NCBI RefSeq assembly: GCF_900111945.1
Contig: NZ_FOYO01000001.1
Span: 1,929,751 to 1,993,750 of the forward strand
Source: Litoreibacter janthinus
GTDB taxonomy: Bacteria; Pseudomonadota; Alphaproteobacteria; Rhodobacterales; Rhodobacteraceae
DNA length: 64,000 nucleotides
Direction: 5' to 3'
Shown here piece by piece: positions 53,001 through 62,546 of this stretch. Numbering within the stretch: the stretch's first letter is position 1; every line of letters begins with the position of its first letter. Made by a program: the position numbers and the translations under genes. The notes below the pieces were generated by a model, which saw nothing but the letters and a program-made list of their open reading frames with translations, was not told the origin of the DNA and searched no databases.

Positions 53001-55370
53001 ATGCCCAAAGATGGTGGAATTGGCGCTTCAACTGTGCGCCGTGAAGACGTCCGCTTCCTGACCGGCTCTGGTCAGTATTGCGATGATATGAATGTATATG
53101 GTCAGACGGCGGCTGTGTTTGCCCGATCGACTGTGGCCAATGGTGTGATCAAAAGCATCGACACTTCGGCAGCGGAAGCCATGCCGGGTGTGCTGGCGGT
53201 GTTCACTGGCGAAGACTTCGTCGAAGTCGGCGGCAACCCCGCAGGGTGGCTGATCAACTCGCGCGACGGAACCCCCATGCACGAGCCGAAGCGCCCCGTG
53301 CTGGCGCACGGCAAAGTGCGCCACGTTGGTGACGCCTATGCCGCTGTTATAGCTGAAACGATTGAGCAGGCCAAAGACGCGGTTGAAGCCATCGAGGTTG
53401 ATATCGAAGAACTGCCAGCCGTTGTGAATATGAAAGACGCGCTGTCCTCCTCCAACTATGTGCATGACGAAATCGGAACCAATCAGTGTTTCGACTGGGG
53501 CTGGATCGAAGACAACCGCGCCGCCACCGACGCCGCCATCAAAGGCGCGCATCACGTCACGACGCTGGAATTGGTCAATAACCGTCTGGTGCCAAACGCG
53601 ATGGAGCCCCGTTGCTCCATGGCGCAGTATAACCGCGCTAACGACGAATATGTGCTGCACACCACGTCGCAAAACCCGCACCTGACGCGCTTACTGATCT
53701 CGGCCTTCGTGCTGGGAATCCCTGAAAACAAGCTGACGGTCATCGCCCCCGACGTGGGTGGCGGCTTTGGCTCCAAGATCTATCACTATGGTGAAGAAGC
53801 CTTGGTGTTGGCCGCAGCCAAGAAGATTGGCCGTCCGGTGAAATGGACCGCTGACCGGACCGAAGCGTTCTTGACTGATGCGCATGGTCGTGACCACGTC
53901 ACCAAGATCGAACTGGCAATGGACAAGGACGGCAACTTCCTCGCCTTCCGTACCGAAACCATGGCCAATGTCGGCGCGTACCTGTCGAACTTCTCGACAG
54001 CGACACCAACCTTCCTGCACGGCACGTTGATGGCCGGGAACTACACCGTTCCCAACGTCTACGTGAACGTGAAGGCGGTCTTTACCAACACGGCACCGGT
54101 TGATGCCTACCGCGGCGCTGGTCGTCCGGAAGCGACGTTTTCGCTGGAACGTGTCATCGACAAAGCGGCCCGTGAGATCGGCATGGACCCGATTGAGCTG
54201 CGCCGAAAGAATTTCATCAAGCCGGATCAGTACCCCTTCGCGAGTGCGGCAGGTCTGGAATATGACAGTGGCAACTACGACGCCTTGATGGACCAGATGG
54301 AGAAAGTCGCTGATGTGGCAGGGTTTGCTGCCCGCCGCAAAGCCTCCGAGAAGAAAGGCAAACTGCGTGGCTTCGGCGTGAATGCCTATATCGAGGCGTG
54401 CGGCATCGCGCCGTCGAACCTTGTGGGTGTGCTGGGCTCTCGCGTGGGTCTCTATGACGCCGCGACTGTTCGGGTGAACGCCACGGGCAACCTATCCGTT
54501 ATGGTGGGTGCGCATTCTCACGGCCAAGGCCACGAGACGGCCTTCCCGCAAGTGGTGGCAGAAATGCTGGGCATTGATCCGCAAAGCATCGACATCGTGC
54601 ACGGCGACACCTCCAAAATCCCGTTCGGGATGGGGACCTATGGTTCGCGCTCGTTGGCTGTCTGCGGCTCCGCCGTGGTGCGTGCCACCGAGAAGATCAT
54701 CAACAAGGCCAAGAAGATCGCGGCCCATATGTTGGAAGCCTCCGATGGTGACATCGAGCTGAACGACGGTGTATTCTCGGTTGCGGGCACGGATAAATCG
54801 GTGACCTTCGGGGAGGTGGCGCTGAAAGCCTATATCCCGCATGAGTTCCCGCTCGAAGATATCGAGCCGGGCTTGGAAGAGACCGCGTTCTACGATCCGG
54901 CCAACTTCACCTATCCGTCCGGTGCCTATTGCTGCGAGGTCGAAGTCGACCCCGAAACTGGCAAGGTGACCGTAGAAAGCATGACCGCCGTGGATGATTT
55001 CGGCAACGTCATCAACCCGATGATCGTGACCGGTCAGGTGCATGGGGGGTTGGGCCAAGGCATCGGTCAGGCGCTGTTGGAAAACACCACCTATGACGAG
55101 AATGGCCAACTTCTAAGCGCGTCTTACATGGACTATGTGATGCCGCGCGCAGATGACCTGCCGTTCTACAAAGTCGATCACTCTCAGGGGAATGCCTGTA
55201 CGCATAACCCATTGGGCGTGAAAGGCTGCGGTGAAGCGGGGGCCATTGGCTCTCCTCCGACGGTGGTGAACGCGGTCATCGACGCGCTCCAATCCGGCGG
55301 CAAGAACGTCACACATATCGACATGCCAATGACCCCACACCGCGTGTGGTCGGCCATGCAGAACGCTTGA
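53001..55370 (+). CDS. coxL: Form II CoxL-type molybdopterin large subunit (aldehyde oxidase/CO-dehydrogenase-like)
   Basis: A 789-residue large subunit holding the molybdopterin-cytosine-dinucleotide cofactor. The active-site loop reads AYRGAGR at residues 369-375, which marks form II; true form I CO dehydrogenases have AYxCSFR. Other motifs are GGGFGSK and the catalytic Glu in [12 protein letters not shown]. Form II enzymes have uncertain substrates, and many related enzymes oxidise aldehydes. Location after the alcohol dehydrogenase system suggests oxidation of the aldehyde product (inference). No coxD/E/F maturation genes are nearby. Confidence 0.92.
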   Translation: MPKDGGIGASTVRREDVRFLTGSGQYCDDMNVYGQTAAVFARSTVANGVIKSIDTSAAEAMPGVLAVFTGEDFVEVGGNPAGWLINSRDGTPMHEPKRPVLAHGKVRHVGDAYAAVIAETIEQAKDAVEAIEVDIEELPAVVNMKDALSSSNYVHDEIGTNQCFDWGWIEDNRAATDAAIKGAHHVTTLELVNNRLVPNAMEPRCSMAQYNRANDEYVLHTTSQNPHLTRLLISAFVLGIPENKLTVIAPDVGGGFGSKIYHYGEEALVLAAAKKIGRPVKWTADRTEAFLTDAHGRDHVTKIELAMDKDGNFLAFRTETMANVGAYLSNFSTATPTFLHGTLMAGNYTVPNVYVNVKAVFTNTAPVDAYRGAGRPEATFSLERVIDKAAREIGMDPIELRRKNFIKPDQYPFASAAGLEYDSGNYDALMDQMEKVADVAGFAARRKASEKKGKLRGFGVNAYIEACGIAPSNLVGVLGSRVGLYDAATVRVNATGNLSVMVGAHSHGQGHETAFPQVVAEMLGIDPQSIDIVHGDTSKIPFGMGTYGSRSLAVCGSAVVRATEKIINKAKKIAAHMLEASDGDIELNDGVFSVAGTDKSVTFGEVALKAYIPHEFPLEDIEPGLEETAFYDPANFTYPSGAYCCEVEVDPETGKVTVESMTAVDDFGNVINPMIVTGQVHGGLGQGIGQALLENTTYDENGQLLSASYMDYVMPRADDLPFYKVDHSQGNACTHNPLGVKGCGEAGAIGSPPTVVNAVIDALQSGGKNVTHIDMPMTPHRVWSAMQNA

Positions 55371-55383
55371 GAGGAGAAAGCAC

Positions 55384-56166
55384 ATGTATGCATTTGACAT
55401 AGAGCGCCCTGCAACAGTGGCCGAAGCAGCAGCTGCCTTGAGCAGCGGTGATGCCCAAGCACTGGGGGGAGGGCAGACCCTGATCCCCACGTTGAAGCAA
55501 CGCTTGGCATCTCCTGAAAAGCTGGTCTCCTTGACCGGTGTGTCCGAGATGAAGGGTATTTCTGCGGCGGGCAGTGTTCTCACTGTCGGCGGCGGCACGA
55601 CGCACGGCGAAGTGGCCGCTGATGGCAGCTACAAGGCGCTGTCGGAACTGGCAGCGAATATCGGTGATCCCGCGGTGCGCAGTCGTGGTACCATCGGTGG
55701 CTCGATCGCCAACAACGACCCATCGGCCTGCTATCCTGCGGCGGCGTTGGCCTCTGGTGCTACGATCGTCACCAACACGCGTGAGATCGCGGCTGATGAC
55801 TACTTCGTCGGAATGTTCGAGACCGCGCTGAATGAAGGCGAGATCATCACCGCCGTCAAGTTCCCGATCCCCGAGAAGGCCAACTACCAGAAGTTCGTGC
55901 AACCTGCCTCACGTTTTGCGCTGGTCGGGGTGTTCGTGGCGAAAACTGCCGATGGTGTTCGCGTGGCTGTCACTGGTGCATCGAACGAAGGTGTCCACCG
56001 TTGGACCGCCGCGGAAGAGGCGCTGTCGAAGGACTTCTCCGCGAGTGCCTTGGACGGATTGAGCGTGAGCGCAGATAATCTGATCGCGGATTTACACGGT
56101 TCCGCTGAATACCGCGCGCATCTGGTTGGTGTGATGACCAAGCGGGCGGTTGCAGCAGCGTCCTAA
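55384..56166 (+). CDS. coxM: Molybdenum hydroxylase FAD-binding medium subunit (CoxM)
   Basis: A 260-residue flavoprotein subunit with the two FAD motifs in order: GGGQTLIP near residue 35 and [24 protein letters not shown] near residue 105. The C-terminal CO_deh_flav_C domain follows from about 165. AGAGGAG precedes the ATG by 7 bases and coxL ends 13 bases upstream. A clear terminator follows, making it the last gene of the unit. Confidence 0.95.
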   Translation: MYAFDIERPATVAEAAAALSSGDAQALGGGQTLIPTLKQRLASPEKLVSLTGVSEMKGISAAGSVLTVGGGTTHGEVAADGSYKALSELAANIGDPAVRSRGTIGGSIANNDPSACYPAAALASGATIVTNTREIAADDYFVGMFETALNEGEIITAVKFPIPEKANYQKFVQPASRFALVGVFVAKTADGVRVAVTGASNEGVHRWTAAEEALSKDFSASALDGLSVSADNLIADLHGSAEYRAHLVGVMTKRAVAAAS

Positions 56167-56187
56167 ACCGCTGAGCAAAAACGCATG

Positions 56188-56220
56188 AAGGCCCTGCCAG
56201 GTTGGCGGGGCCTTTTTCTT
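56188..56220 (+). terminator. Rho-independent terminator after coxM
   Basis: An 11-bp stem (AAGGCCCTGCC with GGCGGGGCCTT, one G-T pair, 5-base loop) followed by T5 and more T. It sits 21 bases after the coxM stop and separates it from the convergent apbE gene. Confidence 0.85.
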
Positions 56221-56233
56221 TGTCGGGTCGGGA

Positions 56234-57103
56234 TTAAATCGTTGTCAGGTCGCCGTCGAAACTCACGAGAGTCACGCGGCGAATGCCGGCTTGCTGACTG
56301 ATCTTCTCCACGTCGTGGCGCGGAGCCAAGACCAATGCAGTCGAAAGGCTGTCGGCGAGCGTGGCCGTGTCCGCCTCGACGGAAACGGTAGACCAGTGCG
56401 GGCGCGCGCTTGGGTGAAGGATATGGGCCTGAGCACCAAGGCTGAGCGCGGATGGGCTGGAGGTCGCGATTGCACCACTGGACAGAGTGCGGGTGCCAAG
56501 ATGGGCGAGGGACGGATCGCTTAGCCCGATCGCCCATTGCCCGCCCGTGCCTCGATATTCACCGATATTCACCAGTGTATTGGAGAGGCCGTTCTGGATC
56601 ATCACCTCGGTGACAAGATCAGTTGCGAACCCTTGGGCTATACCATTGAACGTAAGGGCCTGCGCATCGCCCAAAGTGATGCGGCTTGTGTCAAAGCGCA
56701 CACGGTCCCATCCGATTGAGGCCACAGCCTGTGCCCCGTCGCGTCCGTTGGCGAGCGCTTGCCACAGCGGTTGGACGGTCGGATCAAACAGGCCACCTGT
56801 CCGATCAAAAGCATCACCAGCGGCTGTCATGAGCGCAAGGAAACGGTGATCCGGGAGGTGGAGTGTACCCGCACGATTCAGACGCGACAGGCTGGAGTCT
56901 GGATCGTAGAGGCTAAAGAGCCGTTGTGTTTCGCGGATGACTTGGTGCGCTTGCGCAAGTGCAGGCTCTGCCAGTTCACGGGGGCCATGGATGGTGATGC
57001 TGACGTCTGCACCAAAAGCGCGGCCCTGCCAGCTAGAGGCTTGCGCAGGGAGGGCCGCAAACGCGGCGGAGATTGTCAGAAAACGGCGGCGGGTCAGGGT
57101 CAT
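56234..57103 (-). CDS. apbE: FAD:protein FMN transferase (ApbE family)
   Basis: A 289-residue periplasmic flavin transferase with a twin-arginine signal (MTLTRRRFLTISAAFAALPAQA). Conserved parts are DPDSSLSRLNRAG, GLFDPTVQPLW, NGIAQGFATDLV, NIGEYRGTGG and the metal-site region DTATLADSLSTAL. It attaches FMN to Thr in Dxx(S/T)xAT motifs. The gene upstream encodes such a target (DGVTKAT), and its stop overlaps this start (ATGA), fixing the start at 57103. Function is therefore quite specific: flavinylation of the NosR-like protein. Confidence 0.92.
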   Translation of the reverse strand: MTLTRRRFLTISAAFAALPAQASSWQGRAFGADVSITIHGPRELAEPALAQAHQVIRETQRLFSLYDPDSSLSRLNRAGTLHLPDHRFLALMTAAGDAFDRTGGLFDPTVQPLWQALANGRDGAQAVASIGWDRVRFDTSRITLGDAQALTFNGIAQGFATDLVTEVMIQNGLSNTLVNIGEYRGTGGQWAIGLSDPSLAHLGTRTLSSGAIATSSPSALSLGAQAHILHPSARPHWSTVSVEADTATLADSLSTALVLAPRHDVEKISQQAGIRRVTLVSFDGDLTTI

Positions 57104-59196
57104 TCGGCTGCAACCCTGTTTTTTCGGCCTTTCGCGGCGAGGATTAGAGGGACACACAGCTTTTCGTCATCATAAATGGTCACGCAATCCAAGCATTGGA
57201 AGCACTCCGAATATTCGATCTCGCCAGTTTTCTTGATAGCACCATAGCTGCATTTCACCCGACACAATTGGCAGGGAGAACCACATTCCACGCGGCGCGC
57301 GATCCAGTCGCGGCCCCGCAGCAATCCGCCAATCGCCATCACTGCCCCAAGCGGGCACAGGTAACGGCAGAAGCCTTTGAACAGCACCATTGATAGAACC
57401 AAAAGGCCCACCGCATAAGCAACGTAATACCATTCGCGGATGAAGAACGTGGTGATTGCCGTTTTGAACGGCTCGACCTCAATTGCTTTGTCGAGGCGAG
57501 CAGGCGCGGTGAAGATGATTGCCACGAGTCCGGCCAGGACGACGTATTTCAACCATTTCAGGCGATGGTCCCAAAGGCCCGTTGGCTCGACCTGTGGAAG
57601 TCTGAGAAGGCGGCCCAAATGATGAGCAAATTCCTGCAGCGCACCGAACGGGCACAGCCAGCCACAAAACAAACCGCGCCCCCAAAGGATGAACCCGAGG
57701 AGCGTAACGCCCCAGATTGCCAGCGAGAACGGATCGTACAGCAAGAACGCGAAGCTGCCCCCGTCTTTAAGTGTACGCAGCACCGCCATAGGTGTCGCAA
57801 TGGACAATTGACCTTGGCCCCACCAGCCGATGAACACAGTGACAAAGGCAAGAATTCCTAGACGGATCGGCGTGAACAATGCGTGGCCCGCCAAGCGGTT
57901 AAGGCGCAGGCCGAGGAGTGCAATCAGCGCGATAAGGAATACGCCGAGGATGATCAGGTCGCTTGCCCTGTTGCGCAGCGCGTCCACCCAAGGCGGACTC
58001 GGGGCGATGACCTCGGGGCGCGAGAAGAACCGCTCCGGCGTTTTGTGTGCCGTGTCGAGGGTGATTGACCCAATCTCGGGCTGGAACACACCATGCGCGC
58101 GCAGGGCCTTCACTTGTAACGTCCACTCGGCAGTTGGATCAAATCCAAGGCGTCGGTCGGTGCGCAAGATCAAGGCGGCGCCGTCTTGGATATCTTCCGG
58201 CAAGTCGCTGTTCAGCTCGACATAGATGTCGGCGTCGCGAAACGCGATGGGAAAGCCCCCTTGATCGGCGCTGATCAGGTCCGGCGCTGTGTTGCGCACG
58301 AAGTCTTCGGTGATCAAACCGTGACGGGCGGTCTCGATCAGCAGGACAGGTTCGTCCGTCGTTGAGATCGACATGAACTCCCGCAGTTCCTCATAGCTGT
58401 CCTTTGACAACACTGCCTGGGCAATCGAGGGGGGGCCAAGGTCGATCACCCACAAGTCGAGATAGTTCTCGTCGGGGTAGTCCTGCGCCTCGGGATCATC
58501 GTCCTCCCACAGGGTTCCGGCAAATTCGGCGTTGAGTTCTGCGTTGGTGACAACCTTGTGGGTTGCAATGCCTTGCTCCACCAAAGTGGCCCAATCAAGC
58601 TTTTCTGAATAGTCCAAGTTCGGGTAGGCTGGTGGGCCTGTCGAAATCCCGTTCATTTTCTCTCGCGCCACTTTCAACGCGGCAGCCAGAAGGCTTTCAT
58701 GCGCAATTCGGACGGATGCAGTCGCCTTGGTCACCCCATCGAGATAAACCAGAGCGGAGCCGTCACCGCCCCCGCCGTAGGGCGTGCCGACCACCAGACT
58801 GTCGGAGATCGAATGGCCGCGGTATTGTTCGAAGAATTTGTGAAACGGCGCCTCACCCAACCCAGAAACAAATATCGGCTCGTTATGAGAGATCAGTTTG
58901 ACGTCGAGAAAGCGCCCGTCCAAATCAAGAACCACAAGCATGTTAATTGGTGCGCCCGAAAATCCGGGTAAGGGGGCCATGGGTTCCGTCTCGAAGACAT
59001 AACCGGCCTCCGCGCCGCCTGAGTTGAGCAATTGCCACACGCCTTGGTCGTTCAGCTGTTCTCCAAGGGACATCGGCGGAACGATATAGGGTTCAAGCGT
59101 CTCTCGGGGAAGCGGTTCCGCAGACACAGATAAGGCGCAAGCGACCCAAAGGGCCACGCCCCAGATTAGCGCAGTGAGTGTTTTGCCTCCCAACAT
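57100..59196 (-). CDS. NosR/NirI-like membrane flavo-iron-sulfur protein
   Basis: A 698-residue protein with a signal peptide and a periplasmic FMN-binding domain (flavinylation motif DGVTKAT, Thr159). A second extracytoplasmic domain reaches about residue 410. Six or so membrane segments then carry two CxxxCP motifs (CGWLCP, CRYLCP), followed by a C-terminal ferredoxin region (CGSPCQLCRVKC and CFQCLDC). NosR passes electrons to nitrous-oxide reductase, but no nos or nir gene is in the window. Here it sits beside apbE, cox and ped genes, so another periplasmic electron route is likely (inference). Confidence 0.88.
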   Translation of the reverse strand: MLGGKTLTALIWGVALWVACALSVSAEPLPRETLEPYIVPPMSLGEQLNDQGVWQLLNSGGAEAGYVFETEPMAPLPGFSGAPINMLVVLDLDGRFLDVKLISHNEPIFVSGLGEAPFHKFFEQYRGHSISDSLVVGTPYGGGGDGSALVYLDGVTKATASVRIAHESLLAAALKVAREKMNGISTGPPAYPNLDYSEKLDWATLVEQGIATHKVVTNAELNAEFAGTLWEDDDPEAQDYPDENYLDLWVIDLGPPSIAQAVLSKDSYEELREFMSISTTDEPVLLIETARHGLITEDFVRNTAPDLISADQGGFPIAFRDADIYVELNSDLPEDIQDGAALILRTDRRLGFDPTAEWTLQVKALRAHGVFQPEIGSITLDTAHKTPERFFSRPEVIAPSPPWVDALRNRASDLIILGVFLIALIALLGLRLNRLAGHALFTPIRLGILAFVTVFIGWWGQGQLSIATPMAVLRTLKDGGSFAFLLYDPFSLAIWGVTLLGFILWGRGLFCGWLCPFGALQEFAHHLGRLLRLPQVEPTGLWDHRLKWLKYVVLAGLVAIIFTAPARLDKAIEVEPFKTAITTFFIREWYYVAYAVGLLVLSMVLFKGFCRYLCPLGAVMAIGGLLRGRDWIARRVECGSPCQLCRVKCSYGAIKKTGEIEYSECFQCLDCVTIYDDEKLCVPLILAAKGRKNRVAAE

Positions 59197-59300
59197 GTGC
59201 GAGAGCCTAGGGCCAGCAGCCAGTTCGCCCTATTCGACTTAGGTATGAGCGGGCGGATTATGACTTGGGGGAGGAGGGTGTTCCGTGACACTCTGGCCCT

Positions 59301-60074
59301 ATGGCTGACACGATATCTCCCAACCAACCGCATGTCGTTGTGATCTCGCTTGTGGCGCTGATTGCTCTGTGGGCAGTCGCGGCGTGGATCGGAGCGGACC
59401 CGAGCGTCCTACCCGGCCCGCACGAGGTCTGGGGCATCTTTTTGCACGAAACCGCATCTGGGGAGCTGCCGCTCCACGTGCTAGCAACGCTCAGACGGGT
59501 TGCATTTGCGTTCGTGTTGGCTATGGCCTTTGGAACGGTCATCGGCATTGGCATGGGGTTGAACAACACACTTAACCGATGGTTCGGGGCGTGGCTGGTG
59601 GTTCTGCTTAACATTCCGGCCCTCGTGGTCATTGTGCTGTGCTACCTGTGGATTGGTTTGAACGAAGTTGCGGCGATCACCGCCGTCGCATTGAACAAGA
59701 CAGCCATGGTTGCCGTGACCGTGCGTGAGGGTGTCCATGCGTTGGATCCCAAGCTCAAAGAGATGTCCCACGCGTACCGGATGTCACGCATTACACAGCT
59801 GCGTCACGTGGTGTTGCCCCAGCTTTGGCCCTATCTGGCATCAAGCACCCGAAACGGCCTGGCCATCATCTGGAAGATCGTACTGGTGGTAGAGTTTCTT
59901 GGGCGCAGCGACGGTGTCGGCTTTCAGATTCACCTTTACTTCCAGCTCTTTGAAACGGGCTATGTGCTCGCCTATGCGCTGAGCTTCGTAGCGCTGATGC
60001 TCGTGCTCGAATACGGTGTGATTGGTGTCATTGAGCAGCGCGCGACCCGCTGGCGCAGGCTCAGATTCGGCTGA
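59301..60074 (+). CDS. ABC transporter permease, NitT/TauT (SsuC) type
   Basis: A 257-residue permease with six hydrophobic segments and the class EAA-loop region LKEMSHAYRMSRITQLRHVVLPQLWPYL. Its length is normal for SsuC/TauC. No binding protein or ATPase of this class is adjacent; the matching pair lies at 43746-45426, so the complete transporter may be split across the alcohol-oxidation island. It is divergent from the NosR-like gene. The ribosome site is weak. Confidence 0.85.
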   Translation: MADTISPNQPHVVVISLVALIALWAVAAWIGADPSVLPGPHEVWGIFLHETASGELPLHVLATLRRVAFAFVLAMAFGTVIGIGMGLNNTLNRWFGAWLVVLLNIPALVVIVLCYLWIGLNEVAAITAVALNKTAMVAVTVREGVHALDPKLKEMSHAYRMSRITQLRHVVLPQLWPYLASSTRNGLAIIWKIVLVVEFLGRSDGVGFQIHLYFQLFETGYVLAYALSFVALMLVLEYGVIGVIEQRATRWRRLRFG

Positions 60075-60125
60075 AACCTAAACAAATCCTGCTTTTCAAT
60101 AGCCTGCGATAACCTATGGTTTAAA

Positions 60126-60143
60126 TTGTATTTTTTCTGTTAC
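60126..60143 (+). promoter_or_regulatory. Weak Pho-box-like direct repeat upstream of ugpB
   Basis: TTGTATT-TTTT-CTGTTAC has the 7-4-7 layout of a PhoB site; the second half matches CTGTCAC in 6 of 7 positions, the first half is poor. ugp operons are often PhoB-controlled, which is the main reason to note it. It lies 140 bases before the ugpB start. Confidence 0.3.
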
Positions 60144-60282
60144 TTTCGAGGGCTAGACGCTGCTCCTGACTGAGCAATAGTCCGGCACATCATCCATTTG
60201 CCAACTTCCTTGCCAGCCGAGCAAATGTGCCGCTAAGCTGGCGGCATCGAATTCGATCAAATTTCGAGTCTGGGAGGACATC

Positions 60283-61593
60283 ATGAAGATCAGAACATTC
60301 CTCGGCGCTTTTGCGTCGACCCTTGCGTTGTCATCGAATGCCTACGCTGCAACCGAAATCCAGTGGTGGCACGCGTTTACCGGCCGCCTTGGCGAACTGC
60401 TGGCCGCGCAAATTGAAGAGTTCAACGCGAGCCAATCCGACTTCGTTGTCGTTGGCAGTCACAAGGGCAACTATTCCGAAACATTGAACGCAGGCATCGC
60501 GGCATTCCGCGCGAACGAGCAGCCGCATATCCTGATGGTGTTCGAGGTCGGCACAGCCACGATGATGGCTGCAAAAGGCGCGATCAAGCCGGTCTATGAA
60601 GTGATGGCAGAAGGCGGTGCTCCGTTCGATCCAGACGCTTACATGGGCGCGGTCAAAGGCTATTACACGACCACAGACGGCGATATGCTATCCTTGCCTT
60701 ACAACTCCTCGACGCCGGTCCTGTATGTGAACCGCGATGCGTTCACGGCCGCTGGCATGGACCCAGACATGGACCTGTCCACTTGGCAGAATGTTGGTGC
60801 GGCCCTCGACGGGCTTAAAGCTGGCGGCGAAGACTGCCCGCTGGTCACTGCTTGGCAAAGCTGGGTGCACCTCGAGAACCTGTCCGCATGGCATGATGTG
60901 CCATTCGCCACCAAAGAGAACGGCTTCGCCGGTCTTGATACTGAACTCTCTCTCAACGGGCCTGTTCAAGTCGCGCATATCGACGCGATGGGCCAGTGGG
61001 CAAAGGATGGAAAATTCATCTATACCGGTCGACGCAATGAAGGCGGCGCCAACTTCCGTGCGGGTGAATGCGCGCTCTTTACCGAAAGCTCTGCCGGTTA
61101 CGCAGGTGTGAAGGCCGAAGCCAAGTTCGACTTCGACATTCGCACGCTTCCATACTGGGAAGGCGCCGGTAACGCGCCACAGAACACTATCATTGGCGGT
61201 TCGTCATTGTGGGTTCTGGAAGGTCACGATGCCGAGGAATATAAAGGCGTTTCTCAATTCCTATCCTTCCTGTCCAGCTCTGACGTCCAAGCCAAGTGGC
61301 ACCAGAACACCGGCTACCTGCCGATCACCAATGCGGCTGCAGAGCAGACCAAGGCAGAAGGGTTCTACGACGCGAACCCCGGTACCGAGATCGCTGGTAT
61401 GCAAATGACCGGCAAGGCTCCAACGGGAAATTCCAAAGGCCTGCGCCTTGGCTCATTTGACCAGATCCGCGGGATCATCGACGAAGAGCTGGAAGCCGTT
61501 TGGGCTGGTGACAAGGATGCGCAAACCGCCCTTGATAGTGCCAAGGAACGCGGCGATGCGCTGCTGCGTCGCTTCGAGCAAGCCAACCGTTAA
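60283..61593 (+). CDS. ugpB: sn-Glycerol-3-phosphate-type ABC substrate-binding protein
   Basis: A 436-residue periplasmic receptor with a signal peptide (MKIRTFLGAFASTLALSSNAYA) and UgpB-like segments: TEIQWWHAFTGRLGELLAAQIEEFN, SHKGNYSETLNAGIAAFRANEQPHILMVFEVGTATMM and QWAKDGKFIYTGRRNEGGANFRAGECALFTESSAGY. It captures glycerol-3-phosphate or glycerophosphodiesters. GGGAGGA precedes the ATG. A strong hairpin separates it from ugpA. Confidence 0.92.
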   Translation: MKIRTFLGAFASTLALSSNAYAATEIQWWHAFTGRLGELLAAQIEEFNASQSDFVVVGSHKGNYSETLNAGIAAFRANEQPHILMVFEVGTATMMAAKGAIKPVYEVMAEGGAPFDPDAYMGAVKGYYTTTDGDMLSLPYNSSTPVLYVNRDAFTAAGMDPDMDLSTWQNVGAALDGLKAGGEDCPLVTAWQSWVHLENLSAWHDVPFATKENGFAGLDTELSLNGPVQVAHIDAMGQWAKDGKFIYTGRRNEGGANFRAGECALFTESSAGYAGVKAEAKFDFDIRTLPYWEGAGNAPQNTIIGGSSLWVLEGHDAEEYKGVSQFLSFLSSSDVQAKWHQNTGYLPITNAAAEQTKAEGFYDANPGTEIAGMQMTGKAPTGNSKGLRLGSFDQIRGIIDEELEAVWAGDKDAQTALDSAKERGDALLRRFEQANR

Positions 61594-61601
61594 ACCAATC
61601 G

Positions 61602-61638
61602 CCCGAGGCGTCGGAGAGATATTCTCCGCCGCCTTGGG
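61602..61638 (+). terminator. Intercistronic hairpin between ugpB and ugpA
   Basis: A 16-bp stem from 61602 to 61638 with one mismatch, one G-T pair and a 5-base loop (GATAT). No T-run follows, so partial termination or mRNA protection favouring ugpB is more likely than complete termination. Confidence 0.65.
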
Positions 61639-61664
61639 AACTCTGAATTCGGGGCCACATTCAA

Positions 61665-62546
61665 ATGGAAAAACGCGTCACCTTTAAAGGCTGGCTTTTG
61701 CCGATGTGTCTGCTGTTGCCGCAGATTATCATCACGGCAGTGTTTTTCTTTTATCCGGCGGGGCAGGCGATTTATCAGTCGCTGTTCATCCCCGATCCGT
61801 TTGGCCTGTCGATGCGGTGGGTCGGCTTGGGCAACTTTGAATACCTGCTTGGCGATCCCTATTACCGCGCGTCCTTTGTCACGACGGGGATGTTTTCGCT
61901 TCTGGTCACCATCACCTCAATGGGCTTCGCGCTGTATCTGGCAGTGCTTGCGGACCGGCTGATCAAAGGCTCCGGCGTTTACCGTACGTTGCTGATCTGG
62001 CCCTACGCTGTTGCCCCTGCGGTCGCAGGTGTGCTGTGGCTGTTCATGTTCAACACGCGCGTGGGCGTCGTGTCGTGGTATCTGGGCCTGCTGGGCTATG
62101 ACTGGAACCATGTGCTGAACGAGGCCGAGGCCATGGGCCTTGTCGTCGTCGCCTCCAGTTGGGGGAGGGTCAGTTACAACTTCCTGTTCTTCCTTGCCGG
62201 CCTGCAAGCAATCCCCAAATCGGTTATCGAAGCCGCAGCGATTGACGGCGCACGTTTCTGGACCCGGTTCCGCACCATCGTGTTCCCGCTTCTCAGCCCC
62301 ACCACGTTCTTCTTGCTTGTGGTCAACATCGTTTACGCCTTCTTCGAAACCTTCGGGGTGATCCACACCATCACCTCCGGCGGGCCGCAACAGGCGACAA
62401 CCATTCTGGTCTATAAGGTCTTCTCGGACGGGTTCGTGAGCCAGGACCTTGGCTCCTCCGCCGCGCAGTCGGTGATCTTGCTGGTGATCGTGGGCGCGCT
62501 GACAATCGTGCAGTTCAAGTTCATCGAACGCAGGGTGCATTACTGA
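61665..62546 (+). CDS. ugpA: sn-Glycerol-3-phosphate ABC transporter permease UgpA
   Basis: A 293-residue MalF-class permease with six hydrophobic segments and the EAA loop [26 protein letters not shown]. The N-terminus lacks a long extension, as is usual for UgpA. Its last base is the first base of the ugpE start codon (TGATGG), so the two are translationally coupled. Confidence 0.92.
   Translation: MEKRVTFKGWLLPMCLLLPQIIITAVFFFYPAGQAIYQSLFIPDPFGLSMRWVGLGNFEYLLGDPYYRASFVTTGMFSLLVTITSMGFALYLAVLADRLIKGSGVYRTLLIWPYAVAPAVAGVLWLFMFNTRVGVVSWYLGLLGYDWNHVLNEAEAMGLVVVASSWGRVSYNFLFFLAGLQAIPKSVIEAAAIDGARFWTRFRTIVFPLLSPTTFFLLVVNIVYAFFETFGVIHTITSGGPQQATTILVYKVFSDGFVSQDLGSSAAQSVILLVIVGALTIVQFKFIERRVHY

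Noticed and set aside
51926..56166. Calling the cox genes an aerobic CO dehydrogenase
   Set aside because: The active-site loop is AYRGAGR (form II) rather than AYxCSFR, and the coxDEF maturation genes are missing.
57100..59196. Assigning the membrane flavoprotein as NosR of denitrification
   Set aside because: No nosZ, nosDFY or nir/nor genes are present in the window; only the architecture is NosR-like.
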